Assembly: GCA_037176725.1 (NCBI GenBank)
Contig: JAZBRS010000029.1
Coordinates: 44,960,001-45,024,000, forward strand
Direction of reading: 5' to 3'
DNA length: 64,000 bases
Source: Posidonia oceanica
Lineage: Eukaryota > Streptophyta > Magnoliopsida > Alismatales > Posidoniaceae
Shown here: piece after piece, positions 18,251-29,922 of the stretch
Position numbering within the stretch: position 1 is the first letter of the stretch
How the letters are laid out: each line of letters begins with the position of its first letter
The notes under the pieces: generated by a model
Seen by the model: the letters and a program-made list of their open reading frames with translations, nothing else
The model's database searches: none
Told to the model about the DNA's origin: nothing
Program-made: the position numbers and the translations under genes

Positions 18251-21031
18251 TGTAGACACCCCATTTTGCCAGGCTTTTCTTGGAGAATTCCCGGAGTTGG
18301 CTTGGAAGAAGGAACAGCAAATCCACTCGAAACCCTTTCTACCTTCTAAACCAAACCTTAAATCCCCTCCCATAACCTAAACCCATTTCAAAGCCCAAGC
18401 CCATTTCAAAACCTAACCTGAAACCTAGCCCAAACCTAATCCATCTCAAACCAACCTCATCCAAACACACCAAGCCCCAAGCCCATTTTTGGCCCAGCGA
18501 CTGAGTGGTACAGTTAGGCGCCACATGAACAGGCGACACTTCTAGGCACCATGTCATGCGGCGACTGATTTAGAACTCAGACTGCGTCCGAACTTTCCCG
18601 CCTAGCTAATGAGTGGCACTGACAAGCGACGTAGCAGGGGCTACTCAGTTAGGCACCATGCCATGCGGTGACTCACCTGCAACTCAGAAGCTGTGCGCAA
18701 GCTTCCCTTCCGGCCACCACCATTGTCGACCGTCACCACAGCTGCTTGTCACGTCACACTTACTAGCCGTTCCCCGACACGCGCTAGACGACAAGTCACA
18801 GTTACTTCCTCGGCGACCGTTCCCACTCACATGCCCACACTAGCGTGGCTGTCACCGTCACCTCAACCCATCACCAGTCGCCGGCCGTGGCACACACCTT
18901 CCTGCCTCCTCGGCTTCGCAACCCACTCACACGTCCTCACTGACACCCCTTCCGTACGCCTCTGATCTCTCGGCCTTGAGCGTGGAGAAGCCACCCGAAC
19001 AAAACCAAGTTTTGCCATTGAACCCAACACTTCTTCCCACTTTGAGAAAATCCTCAATTCCACTCCCAAGCTTCCAGAGTGAAATTGAACCTTCTCCCGA
19101 GCCTTCCCAAGCTTCCCCAGTGCGAGGTCGATGATCTCCGAGCGTTTCCAAGCCCCGGACAAGCCGCTACCACACCTTCTTCTCCAGCTCTGGCGACACT
19201 CTAGCGACAAACTATCAACTCCGGCAAGTGTTTTCAGGTTGGTGCACCTCCAACCTTGGTGGTTTGAGGGCTAGGAAATGTTCCCAGACCTCCCACCTTT
19301 CTCCCCCTTCTTCCACTTTCTTCCCCCGCGACCTCGGCCGGCCTAGTGGCCGTGGCCATTTTGCCACTCCAGCGAGCTGCCGGTGGATGGGGAATGGAGG
19401 CACGATCCTCCTTCCTTTGCTCCGAGATGCACCATCCCCTCCACCTCGATGCCGTGGACCTTCCCCGCCTCTTCCCCGTGCGCTCGGCCGCGTGTGTGGC
19501 CATTTTCCGGTGGAGGACGGCGGACCACGGCGACGTAGGTGGGTGGACCGCCTCGATCCATCATTTTCCATGTCGAAGGCACGGTTGGGTTCCTGGAAGC
19601 GAGGCCATGCTTCTTGGACCCTCCTCCAGATTTTAGGCTCCGCCGTCGCAGCGGATTCCGGCTTGGAAGTCCGGCCATTGGACAACCAGGCTAGTCGCCG
19701 TTGTGACCCACGACTGGGTCAGGCACCGGCCTAACCGGCGGCTGAGCTGCGACTCAGCCAGCCTGCCAGCCCGACTTTGAGGTGTCGCTTCGGCCACCTC
19801 GAGGTCCCCTTCTACTTTCTGATTGCATGCACTTATACTCTGTTGTATGCTCTGCATGTCTATATGTTTAGTTTGCCATTTCACTCGCCGGTGAGGCCAG
19901 GATACGGCCGTGAAGTTGGCAGGTCAGACTGCCTGAGTTGCACATTAGCCACCTGCCTGGCAGGCGACTAACCTGCAACTCAGGTCAGTCCCCGACCAAC
20001 TTCTGACCTTGTTATCTTGCCCCTCACATGGCCATTTTGCAATATTATGGTTTCTACTTGATCCTGGATGAATGCTCTTCATATCTGTATATTCGATTTG
20101 TCATTTAGCTAGCTCGTGGGTCCAAGATCTGGCTGGGAAGTTGGCAGTTTCGACAGCCTGGTTTGCATCCTAGCCGCCTGCATAACAGGCGACTGACCTG
20201 CAACTCAGGTCTGACCTCCAACACAACTTCCAGCCTCCATATCTTGTGGTCCACTCACCTGTTTTCAAATCCGGTGAATGTTTTTTCTTCCGCGTTGAGC
20301 CTTGCTTAGCTCTGCGATGTTGGTTTCTATTTTTGCCAAGTTTTTCTACCTCGTTTCCGGTGATGAAAGCCACTGTGTGGGAGAACTGTAAGCATCCCTG
20401 TCGCCGAACGAAGTGGCGCCTGTCCTGGGCGCCTTCCCATCAGGCGACTAAGCTTGCAGTCCCCAACTGCGAGCGAGCTGCTGCCTTGCCGTCCCTTTCT
20501 TGGCGATGACCACCACTACCTGAGTAGAAGGAGGAATGCTTTTTATCGCCGGTCCAACAGGCGACTGGCATGGCCGCCCCTACAGGAGGCGCCTCCTTCC
20601 ACCATCCGGGCATTGACTTAGCCTTGGTTTTGCCGCCTCATCGCTTTGATTCCCAATCTGTTTCCTTCTATGGATTTGCTTTCCAACATGTCTTTTGTGC
20701 CTCCTTGTTTTATTTTACGTTTTACATTGCTTTTTGCACCCATTTGGTGGCAGTTGCCATTTCTGGCTGGGGAGCTAGCCTGCCGTCGGCCTCACCGGCG
20801 ACTAGAAGGGGTGCCTACCGAACTGGTGCTTGAGCCCTGAACTAGACAGAGCTAGAACTGCCCCTTTTGTCGTTCCCCGCTTGTTTTCTGCCACGCTTTT
20901 GTTTTCGGTTCGCATTCTTACTATTTTCCACTTCTTTGCAACAGTTTGATTTCGCTATTTACATTTAAACAAGGTTTTCGCTAAGCTTTGCATTGGTTTA
21001 TAAATTGCATCTTGCATGTCGCCTTAGGGCG

Positions 21032-21039
21032 TATATAAA
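21032..21039 (+). promoter_or_regulatory. Candidate TATA box of A LTR
   Basis: TATATAAA, followed about 50-80 bases later by the conserved LTR block. The distance is suitable for a start site near 21065, which would place the block in R. Confidence 0.5.
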
Positions 21040-21084
21040 CCGACGCTTCGCGCCAACATTCTGCCACACTGTAGCGGATCAATT

Positions 21085-21155
21085 TAGAAAGATCGATTCC
21101 TCGGGCGTGTCGGGGGTGCCTAACACCTTCCTCACGCGTAATAGGAGTCCTTACC
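21085..21155 (+). promoter_or_regulatory. Conserved LTR block (A copy)
   Basis: GGTGCCTAACACC at 21115-21127 with flanking CGGGCGTGTCGGGG and CGCGTAATAGGAGTCC. This is the same block as in the minus-strand LTRs, here on the plus strand. Confidence 0.6.
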
Positions 21156-21458
21156 TTCTTCTCTAGATCGCATTGACTTTGTGTCATCCATTTACATTGA
21201 ACTTTGCATGCTTTCGAAACACGCATGTTTTCCTTGCATGTTCCTTACTTGGTTTTCCTAGTTTTCCTGACTTAATAAATTAGGTGGCAACTCCCTTTTC
21301 TTTTATTTTGCTTTCCTTTCGTATTCGCCCCTGCTTTCCAGTGTTTTCGAGTTGAGGTCCTTCCTCGAAACAACCCGCTAATAGTGAACCTGATTCCGAT
21401 CGGTGCACGCGAGCTTTGGCATCGTGCATGGACAATCTGAATTCTAGGGTTACTACAG

Positions 21459-21476
21459 TGGCGACTCCGCTAGGGA
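21459..21476 (+). other. A primer-binding site, tRNA-Arg
   Basis: TGGCGACTCCGCTAGGGA, 17 of 18 bases matching the tRNA-Arg complement, one base after the LTR end. Confidence 0.85.
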
Positions 21477-22562
21477 TACTAGACTCCGGCTTTTGTTCCA
21501 CTCTTCCACTTTTGTGTGGCCTTTTTGTCTGCTTAGCTTAGCATTGGTTACCTTGTTTGTTTACTTATTACATTGTGCCTTATCTGTTATCTCAGCATTT
21601 ACTTACTTTATTTGCCTATCTGTTGCTTTAATTCATGCGATTTCCTTATTACAGCATTCAATTACCATACTTGCATGACTACTGCTTTAATCCATGCTTT
21701 TTGTTTGATGCCTGATTTATTTCACACAAATATGCCATGCCACTACACTAATGCACATGCCATGCCTTATATGCCTTTTGATATGCTGGTTGTTTCTTTT
21801 TCCACTATCATGTCCACATACACCTGCACATGCCATGCCCATGCTTTTTGCAATGATGTTCGTTGTTCGCTTGCCATGCTTGGGTGATTTTCTTCCCCTT
21901 CTTGCATTAGGCCTAAGGACAATTAGAGACTGATTGTTTCCCCCACGGCTAACTAAAAATGGCAAGTAAAAATAAATTCTAGGTACAACTAGAGCCATCA
22001 ATACACTTGCACCCCCTTGAGTTAATAAAAGATGCAAGATAAAAGACTTCAATCATTTGCATGAAGCATCATATAGGACATGCATCTTCTCATCTGAGTC
22101 CACCTATCAGTCTGCGAAGGATGGCCCCATCCTCTTGCCCCAATGCTTTGGCATGGCATGAGTCGGTCGGTCTGTCCCCCCTTGTCCAGGGGTTGTGTCA
22201 GTGCTAGTGGAGGGTACCACCCACGCTTCGGTGGGGTCGAGGCCACCAATGCACCACCCTGTTACCACCTGAGCTTTGGGCCCGGATTTAGACAGGGGAC
22301 CTACTTTTCTGACCTGAGTCAGTGACCTGTACACCTGTGAGTATCCGAAGTTGACTACCTGCTAGGATACACTAGATTGGTGAGAGAGAGCATGCTAGAA
22401 AGCATACATATCATGCATGACACAATTTAATGTATTTACATGTCATTTTTTGTTTCTAATCCCAGTTTCTCTTGTGTCCCGCAGAGGCCAGTAAGCAAGT
22501 TCCCTAGCTGGAGCTTGAGTCCCTCCTCTTACTAACACCCCTGCTGAGACACCTATGCTTGA
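21477..22562 (+). other. A leader between PBS and ORF1
   Basis: Noncoding leader of about 1.1 kb. The shared block near 22090-22270 includes CCCC (22178-22181) pairing with GGGG (22189-22192). CTTGTGTCCCGCAG at about 22470-22484 is a good splice-acceptor-like site, followed by AGGCCAGTAAGCAAG. Confidence 0.6.
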
Positions 22563-23299
22563 CCATCTCCTTCCGAGCTATCCGCTTTTGCGATCATAGC
22601 TCCTCCTAGGACTCGCTCTCTTTCCTCTCGTCGCAGTCCTATTCTCACCCGCTCTCGGTTAGCAATGGCCCAGCGCACTCTTGAACTCCTGCTTACGCCT
22701 GTTGTTCTGGAGGGGATTTCAGCTTCGGCCCCTCTGACTCTCGTTTTCACTCCCCTTGTGCCTTCGGTGATACCAGCGTTTCCCCCTCTGTCGCCCAAGG
22801 CACTCCAGCATCCTGCGGGGCATTGGCAGACTCACGCTACTCCAGACCCGGTCACCGATCCCATCTTGGTGACCTATGCTCACGCTCTGGAGGCGCCTTT
22901 GACCTCACTATCCCAGGGATCCGTCCCTCTCAACTCCTCTTCCGCTGCGGCGACCTTTGCTATAGGATTTCAATCTTCTGGACAGTCTGTCCTTCTTGGC
23001 TCTAGTCCTCCGTTGACACTGCACCTCAGTATTCCCACTGATGGGATGCCTGATGAGCAGTATCAGCATCTGATGGAGACTGCCCAGCGGCTGCAGGGCA
23101 TGGCTCTATCAGTCCGCCCTTCTTTCATTCCTGTTGGTCCCGAGGTTCCTGTGCGGCCTGCTCCCGCATATCATGCATTCTCATCCACACTTCCACCTAG
23201 ACCATCGTCTCAACTGCTCATAGTTCCGGCGGTGGGGGCATGTATCCTGCCTCTTGCATTTGCACAACACTATACACAACATGCACCTCCGCCACCTGG
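22563..23299 (+). pseudogene. A ORF1 / N-terminal gag, cut by B
   Basis: The frame is open from 22563 (after a TGA), and MAQRTLELL begins at 22665. The protein is Pro/Ser-rich with the recognisable YQHLMETAQRLQGMALSV (about 23060-23115) and runs to HAPPPPG, where the B LTR starts at 23300. The frame continues a few codons into the LTR by chance. It is homologous to E1 and B ORF1. The counterpart of the next 1.95 kb is absent from A. Confidence 0.75.
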
Positions 23300-23600
23300 T
23301 GTAGTAATCCCAATCAGAATCAGGCTTACTATTAGCAGCGATGATCCGAGGAGGAGGGCTCAACTCGAAAACACTTAAAAGGGAAGAAAAGAAGAAGATA
23401 AGACAAATCAGAGTCGCCACCATGTCTATTATCGGAAGACAAGGAAAATCGGGGGAAATGCGTGAATTAACACGCAAAACCAAGCAAGAAATGTAAAGCA
23501 AAGCAATGCAAAGGAAAACAAATGCAAATACATGCAAATGAGATGACTCATGCCTAGGATAAGGGCGATATGGTCATTGCGGGCCAAAAGATTGGGCAAG

Positions 23601-23670
23601 GACTCCTGTTACGCGCGGGGAAGGTGTTAGGCACCCCCGACACGCCCGAGAATCGGTCTTTCTAGGCTTA
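23601..23670 (-). promoter_or_regulatory. Conserved LTR block (B 3' LTR)
   Basis: GGTGTTAGGCACC at 23623-23635 with the shared flanks. Confidence 0.6.
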
Positions 23671-23818
23671 CGCTCGCATACGCAGGGAAATGCAGATCTG
23701 AATGCCTAAATGCCAATGAATGCCTGAATGAATGCTCATAGGTGTGCTCTAAGTGGTGGGATGCAATGCAAGAAAGTAAATGTGCTGTCTAAGTGCTCAG
23801 CAGCGCTGTCTGTGTTCC

Positions 23819-23839
23819 GAGCCGGGCGAAACCGGGCTC
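23819..23839 (-). promoter_or_regulatory. LTR hairpin (B 3' LTR)
   Basis: GAGCC..GGCTC stem. The third pair is G-C here, A-T in E2 and C, and G-U in the sense strand of E1 and the other B LTR. Confidence 0.5.
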
Positions 23840-23984
23840 GTGAGAACTCCAGGCAGTAAGCATCACTGCCCTAAATGCAAATGCAAGCGGAAAAAGCAAA
23901 ACAAAGGTAAAACCATGCAGGTGCAAGCGACATGCAAGAGAAAACGGCGTAAAACACGCGAAACAATGCAAGAAACGAGAGTGA

Positions 23985-24460
23985 CACGCAAAATGGTGCA
24001 AGAAAACAAGACGGGCATGCAAAACGGTGCCAGAAGCGAAGCGGGCACGCAAAACGGTGCCAAAAGCGAAGCGGGTACGCAAAACAGTGCCAAAAACGAA
24101 GCGGGCACGCAAAATGGTGCCAAAAGCGAGGCAGGCACGCAAAACGGTGCCAAAAAAAAGCGGGCACGCAAAACGGTGCCAAAAACAAAGTGGGCACGCG
24201 AAACGATGCCAAAAGCGAAGCGGGCACGCAAAACGGTGCCAAAAGCGAAGCGGGCACGCAAAACGGTGCCAAAGACAAAGCGGGCACGTAGAACGGTGAC
24301 AAAAGAGAAGCGGGCACGCAAAACGGTGCCAAAGACAAAGCGGGCATGCAAAACGGTGTCAAAGACAAAGCGGGCACGCAGAACGGTGCCAAAAGCGAAG
24401 CGGGCACGCAAAACGGTGCCAAAGACAAAGCGGGCACGCAAAACGGTGCCAAAAAACGGA
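23985..24460 (-). repeat. 30-bp hairpin minisatellite in B 3' LTR
   Basis: About 16 copies of the GGCACGCAAAACGGTGCC-type unit, flanked by AGAAAACAAGAC and by CGGAATAAAACC. The same array in the other LTR is about 90-100 bp longer. Confidence 0.9.
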
Positions 24461-27400
24461 ATAAAACCTCAGCAAAACCATGCAGATGCAAATGCAAAGA
24501 GAGAGGATGAGAAAAGTAAAAAGGGAGGCAAACAGTGCGTGTGTGAGAACAGACACTGTTTAAGGGCCACGCAGAGCAGGTGTGAAGACCTACACTGGGG
24601 AGAACAAGCAAGTGGAGGGATTACCACCGCTTTGTGACTGTTTTCCACTAAACCACTCCACGATGTGTCTCGCACGCTGCCCAAAGCTCGCAGTGCGATC
24701 GGATCGTGGAAAAGGTGGAAGAAAGTCGCAAAAAGTGGTGAATCCAGGGGAAACGCAACACAAAACACTTGGGAATACGCGAAACGAGGAACGGAGTTGA
24801 TAGATAAGAAGAGGAAGTCCTATTCTACATGATCGAGGAAACAGGAAGCGAAAACGATGCATGCAATGCAAATGGTATGCAAATGAATGCTGTGCAAGGG
24901 TTCAGGAGGGCGTACCTGGAAAATCTGGAGCCTGATCTGAAATCTGCCTGCTCCATGCTGAAGAGCACTTCGCCGGGGTCGTCAGGGTAGCTTGTTTGAG
25001 AAGATCCAACGACCAGATTGGAAGATGTCGCAGCTTCAAGGCAGAGGGGCCAGAATAGGGGAGAAGAACAGATCTAAGTGTTCAGGAGGTCCTAGGGGTG
25101 TGCAGACAGGTCCTCCCATGTAAATGGGAGCTAAAGAAGCTTTAAGTGTGTGCAGAGGATGCAAAAAGCTAGGATGCATGAATGCAAATGCATGCAGAAA
25201 GCAAGAAAAGACTCAGGAGGGATTTTTCAGAAAATTGGGGGTTCAAATGCAATTTTTGAAAAGATGGGGGTCTAAATGCAAAAGCTTTGAAAAGTTCAGG
25301 GCTTTCATGCAAGGATTTTGAAAAAAAGGAGGGTCTGCATGCAATTTTGCAAAGGGCAGGGTTTCAAATGCAATTTTCCAAAAGGGGTATGCATCAGGAC
25401 AAGCTTTGAAAACATATGGCAGATTAAGATGCAATTTTGAAATCATTAGGGTTCAAAATGCAATTTTTCCAGAAAAACAGGGTCCTAAGTAGTCTGGGAA
25501 TGCAAATGGGGGACCTACATGCAATTTTTCAAACATATGGGGCTAAAATGCAATTTTTGAAGCAAAATATGCATTTAAATGATTTTTATAAGCATGCTGA
25601 GGACCTATGTGTAATTTTCAAATCATGCAGGGTCAAAAATGCAATTTTTGAAGCAAAATATGCATTAAGGGGGCAGACAGAGGACTAACATGCAATTTTT
25701 AAAATATGCAAGGTCAAAAATGCAATTTAATAAGCTAAATATGCATTAAAATGATTACTGTGCATTAGAAAGGACCTACATGCAAAAATCAGAAAACAGA
25801 GGGGGAAAAATGCAATGCAACAAGCAAAAATGAAAAATAAAACCTAAGTTCTACAGGACAGAGGATCAGGATGCAAATACTGAAAACAGAGGGGACCTAG
25901 AATGCAATTTCATATGGCAAAAAACATGCATTAAATTAAATTAAACTACTGCAGGACTTAAGTGCAAAAATCAAAAGCTGGACGGCCAAAGTCTAACTTA
26001 TTACTGAAGAAAAGCACAGTAAATGGATCAGCATGCAAATAAGGAAAACTACAAACATTTCATGCAATTTAATATAGTTTCAGTTCAGAAATCAGCAGAT
26101 TAAATCAAATAAAGGACTGGAATGCAAAATAACAAGAACTCAGACCAGAAATGCAATATTTAACGAAAAACTTAGATATCTGGAAAATAAAGGAACAGTG
26201 TAATGGTCGACGGCCATAGACACTGTAGCAGCAAGCTGCCAGCGTCCATGAACGCCGGCACGGGGGTGCTAGGGCTGCACAGACCGGCGGGGAGGCATCT
26301 CCAGATCCTGACGGTGCTCGGACAACGCTCGGCGGAGCTCGACGCGGGCTGGAGCGAGCCGGAGAGGCCACCGGAGGTCTGCAGAGCTTCAGAAGCGCGC
26401 TCCGCGCGATCGACGCGACGACGCGGCGATCTGATGACCGGAGCGAGTTCTTGAGACTCGTGCAGACCGGAGGGTGCTGCTGGAGCACTGTTCTGCTGAC
26501 CGGAGCGGAGGGACGCGTGGAGAGACTCGCCGGAGAAGACGACTCTGGCCGGAGAGGCCACCAGCGTAGGAGCGAAGAAAAGCCTATTCTAAGGGGGGGA
26601 AAAGCAAGAGGGGAGGAAGATTAGGCTAAAGGGATAAAGAGTTACCTGTCTCCGCGTCTGAGAAGTCCTCCCGACGCAGGTGGTTTCAGAGGTCGCCGGT
26701 GGAGTTCGTCTGGCCGCTGCGGGCGCCGTCTGCTGCTCGCGAGGATTGGAATCGCCTCCACGAAGCCCTCCGGTGCTTCCCAGATGCTTGGACGCGGGCT
26801 TCGAAGATCAGCGGGTGATTTCGCAAGTTTTGGGTTCACAGAGGCAGCCGGAGACCGAGGGGAGTGTCCGCTGCTCCTCAGGCCGGATAGGACCCTCTGG
26901 AAGGTTGCTGGAGGTCTGGTGAACGTTTCTGGGCGGTCGAATTGGGTCGCGGTGGGCTGTGGGTGGAGTTTGCAAGTTGGTCGATTTTCTGGTCAGAGGG
27001 GATTGCAGGTGTTTGAAGTCGCGGGTAGGTGTGGTGGTGGGTTGCTGGGCTAAAGGTCGGGTGCCTCGGGATGGTGGAGTTCAGGCGAATGACTAGGGAA
27101 GGTTTGGGACGGTGTGGAGGTCTGTGGTGAAGGCAATTTTCAGGAGAGGAGAGGTTGGGTTGCAGTGGAATTTCAGGTGAAATCGGGGTGGTTCTGAGGT
27201 GGAAAGGCCGTGGAAGAGTGGAGGAGGAATGCTGGGTGTTAGGTGAAGGATTTGGTCAGGAAATGGAAGGGAATTGGAGGCTGGAACGGGCTTGGTTTCT
27301 GAGGAACAAGAAGGGGGAAGGCTGCTGAGGAATTCAGAGGAAGGAGAAGGAGATTTGCTTGGGAATTATCTGGATTTCTCAGCTCTCTCTCTCGGATGGC

Positions 27401-29338
27401 AAAAGAAGGCATTGAAGGGGGGCGAAAGCTGAGGCTTTATTTGCAGCTCTCCGGCTTGCTCGCGCGCTCTGGAATTCAAATTCCATCGGCGCCATCCACT
27501 GCAGCTGAGGGAGACGAGCAGCCGGCGAGATGACAGGCAGTAAATGCCTCCCGGAAAAGGTGCTGAGAGAAGAGAGAGGAGCGGCGAGCTGTAGGCCGAT
27601 TGGACGGAGGGGGAAGAAGTTGAATTTGAAAAAGAAGGGGGAGTGCTGTGCAGCTTCGCGGGAGGAGAAGGAAGAAGCTGAGGAAGAAGAAGGAAGAGGA
27701 AGAAGGAGGGGAGCGGGCCGGGCCGTGAACCGGAGGAAAAAAATTCAAAAAGGAAAAGAAAGAAGGGGGACGGGTTGGACTGGGCCCAGCAGAAAAAAAG
27801 AAAAAGAATAGGAAGAAAGGGAGAAAGAGAGGAGAAAAAGAGGAGAAATAAATTAAGTAAAAATAAAATAAAAATAGGTAGAAATATTAGGGTGATTGTG
27901 TTTTAAGTTAGGATGTTGATTAAATTTTTAGTGACTATTTTTAGTTGATTAATTCTGATTTTAGACGGGTTTTGGGTTTGATTAGGGTTTTAAGGGTTTT
28001 CTTTGTTTTTAATTTGTTTTCCATTTTGATTAAGTGTTTGTTAAGCCTTTTAAGTTATTTTTTATTTATGCTTTTCTTGTTAAGTACTTGGGATGTTAAT
28101 TAGGATTTTTTAAGATTTATTTTTGGATTAATTAGAGTGAGTTTTGGCATTTGATTTTAGTCCTTTTAGGATTCTTCTTAAGTCTTCTTTAAATTATACT
28201 TTTGATTTTTATTTGTTAAGTTTTCTTGATGTTTTTTGGTTAAGTTTCTTCTTGATGGATAAAGTGTTTTTAAATCTTTTTAATTTGTTTCTCATTTTCT
28301 TTTTAATTAAGTTCTTAAGTTGTCCTTTCTAGGTTTGTTAAGTCAAGCTTTTTTTCATTAATTATTTGTCTTAGTGTTTTTAATTGTTTTACTTCTTCTT
28401 AGGGTTTGTTCTTAGATTATTTTGATAGGGTTTTCATTTTTGGTTGGTTTTGATTATATTTTAGTTTTTCCTTGATTTTATAGCATTTTATTTTGGTTAT
28501 TTTGTATTTTTTAGGTTACATTCCTTGGTTTTCCATTTTAGCTAATTTTAGTTGGGTTTAGGTTTTTAATTGTTTGTTTAGTATTTTTAATTATTTTTCT
28601 TAGGGTTCTGGTTTGTTTCCTTTTTGTTTTAGAGTTTTAGAGGTTTTTAAGGGTTTTTATGGATTTTAGCAAAAGAAGGAAAAGGAAAAGAGAAGGAAGA
28701 AGAAAAGGGAAAAAGGAGGAATAAAGGGGAAAGAGATGAGTTGGGGAAAACAATTTTTTAAAAGTCAGGGAAAATGCTAAAAATAAGGTAAAAATAGAAA
28801 TAAGATAGATAAGAAATAGAAGCACAAAGGGGGCCCACAGCCAGGCAAGAAAAAGAGAGAGAAGGGGATGAAAGAAGGGAGGATAATCAGGAGAGAGAGA
28901 GAGAGGAGAGAGAAAAGGATAATCTAGGAGAGAGAAAAGGATAATTTAGGTAAAAGGAAGGCTTAAAGGTCTTGAAATGGGGTGAAAATTGGGGAGTGTG
29001 TAGCCTAGGGTTTCTAGTGTTGGTTCTAGGGCTTTGGTTTAATTTTGAGCAAGTTTTGGAGGGGTTTTGAGGTGTAGAAAAAGGGTGGTTTCACCTAAGT
29101 TTTCTAGGGTTTTTGGGAATGGTTTTGGGTTGAAAGTTTTCAAGTGTTTGGGTAGGTTTGCTGAGTAGGGGTTGATGGGTTTTCCTATGGTTTTTGGGCA
29201 GGTTTTGGGCTTGGGAAGAGGGTTTAGGCATAGGTCAAGTTAGGCTTGTTTTGAAGGGTGAGATGAAGAGGGTTGGGGGTTATTTTGACCTAGGTTTAGA
29301 TCCAGCAGTCACCAGAAGGTCCCAAATGATCCGAGCCT

Positions 29339-29429
29339 GTCAAGATGGGGTGTCAACAGATGCCCCTCCCTGAGCAAGGTCAAGCGGAGCGAGGCCGCTG
29401 CTCAGGGTTGACAAGACACCCCATCTGAC
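29339..29429. repeat. Long imperfect palindrome at the LTR/polypurine junction
   Basis: Outer arms are GTCAAGATGGGGTGTCAAC (29339-29357, the LTR end) and the inverted GTTGACA..ACACCCCATCTGAC (29407-29429, with a 2-base insert). Inner arms CCCTGAGCA (29368-29376) and TGCTCAGGG (29399-29407) are perfectly complementary. The polypurine tract lies between. The whole structure also occurs at 51623-51713. Confidence 0.8.
29359..29372 (-). other. B polypurine tract
   Basis: In the minus sense, AGGGAGGGGCATC lies directly before the 3' LTR TG, the expected site of plus-strand priming. Confidence 0.7.
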
Positions 29430-29922
29430 CGACGGGAGCAGAGGTTTGCTATGGGCGTGAGCTACTTATTCGGCGGATGCACCAAAAATCGTAGCCCGTT
29501 GCCGCAATGCAAAATGCACGTGCAGATGGATGATGTGCAGAGTATGCAATGCATGCCAATGCGAATGCAATGCAGACGTTAGTACAAAAGTTAGTGCAAC
29601 TAGAATGCTGATGCAATGCAAGTGATGCTGATGATGCTAAATTAGTATGCAATGCTAGCTGAGAAGGTGCAGAGATGATGCAAGAGAAATGCTAGAAGAA
29701 AGGCGTGTTGTGGCGCGAGGACCTGGCGGGAAGGCCAGACTTGCGCGACAAGGCAAGAAAGAAAAGGTGCAGCTTGTCCCCGCCCAGGGAGCAAGTTAGC
29801 AGAAAAAAGAGGGGTGCGAGGGGAGAGAGGCCAACTCTCCTTTCGCAAGGGGAATGCGGGACTTTGCCTTCCTGGGACAAGGCCACGCCAAAAAGGTGAT
29901 AAGGCGTCGGGCTTATCGGCCA
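29373..29922 (-). other. B 3' noncoding region next to the LTR
   Basis: No ORF of interest. Bases 29359-29788 are repeated almost exactly at 51643-52072. At 29450-29650 the strand is rich in ATGCAATGC and GCAATGCAA. A first hairpin of GATAAG/CTTATC type begins near 29898. Confidence 0.6.

Larger units (their letters stand above)
18251..21457 (+). mobile_element. A 5' LTR, 3.2 kb
   Basis: Starts TGTAGACACCCC and ends GGGTTACTACA, followed by a tRNA-Arg PBS. It opens with AAACCTA-type repeats (18350-18470) and then a GC-rich domain (18600-19780). A motif AGGCGACT followed by ACCTGCAACTCAGG recurs at about 18660, 19960 and 20190, with shorter versions elsewhere. Downstream lie a TATA box (21032-21039) and the conserved block (21085-21155). 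The open frames at 19215-19734 are in the GC-rich part and show no known domain. Confidence 0.85.
23300..29358 (-). mobile_element. B 3' LTR, 6.06 kb
   Basis: Ends TGTTGACACCCC (29358) and GGATTACTACA (23300). The copy at 45538-51642 is nearly identical along its whole length by eye. From the element 5' side it has T/A- and GA-rich U3 (29350-27850), a GC-rich domain (27480-26190) with donor-like ACAG|GTAACTC near 26645, an ATGCAA-rich stretch (26160-25110), a hairpin minisatellite (24460-23985), a hairpin (23819-23839) and the conserved block (23601-23670). The short differences from the other copy imply a recent insertion. Confidence 0.9.

Noticed and set aside
19215..19734. Overlapping frames of 150-170 codons in the A LTR, and similar ones in the GC-rich parts of other LTRs (7592-8149, 26105-26561, 48388-48844, 56890-57438)
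   Set aside because: High GC content removes stops on both strands. There is no recognisable domain, and the frame is not kept between homologous LTRs.
21032..21039. TATA box of a host gene
   Set aside because: It lies in the A LTR just before the conserved LTR block, and no host reading frame follows.
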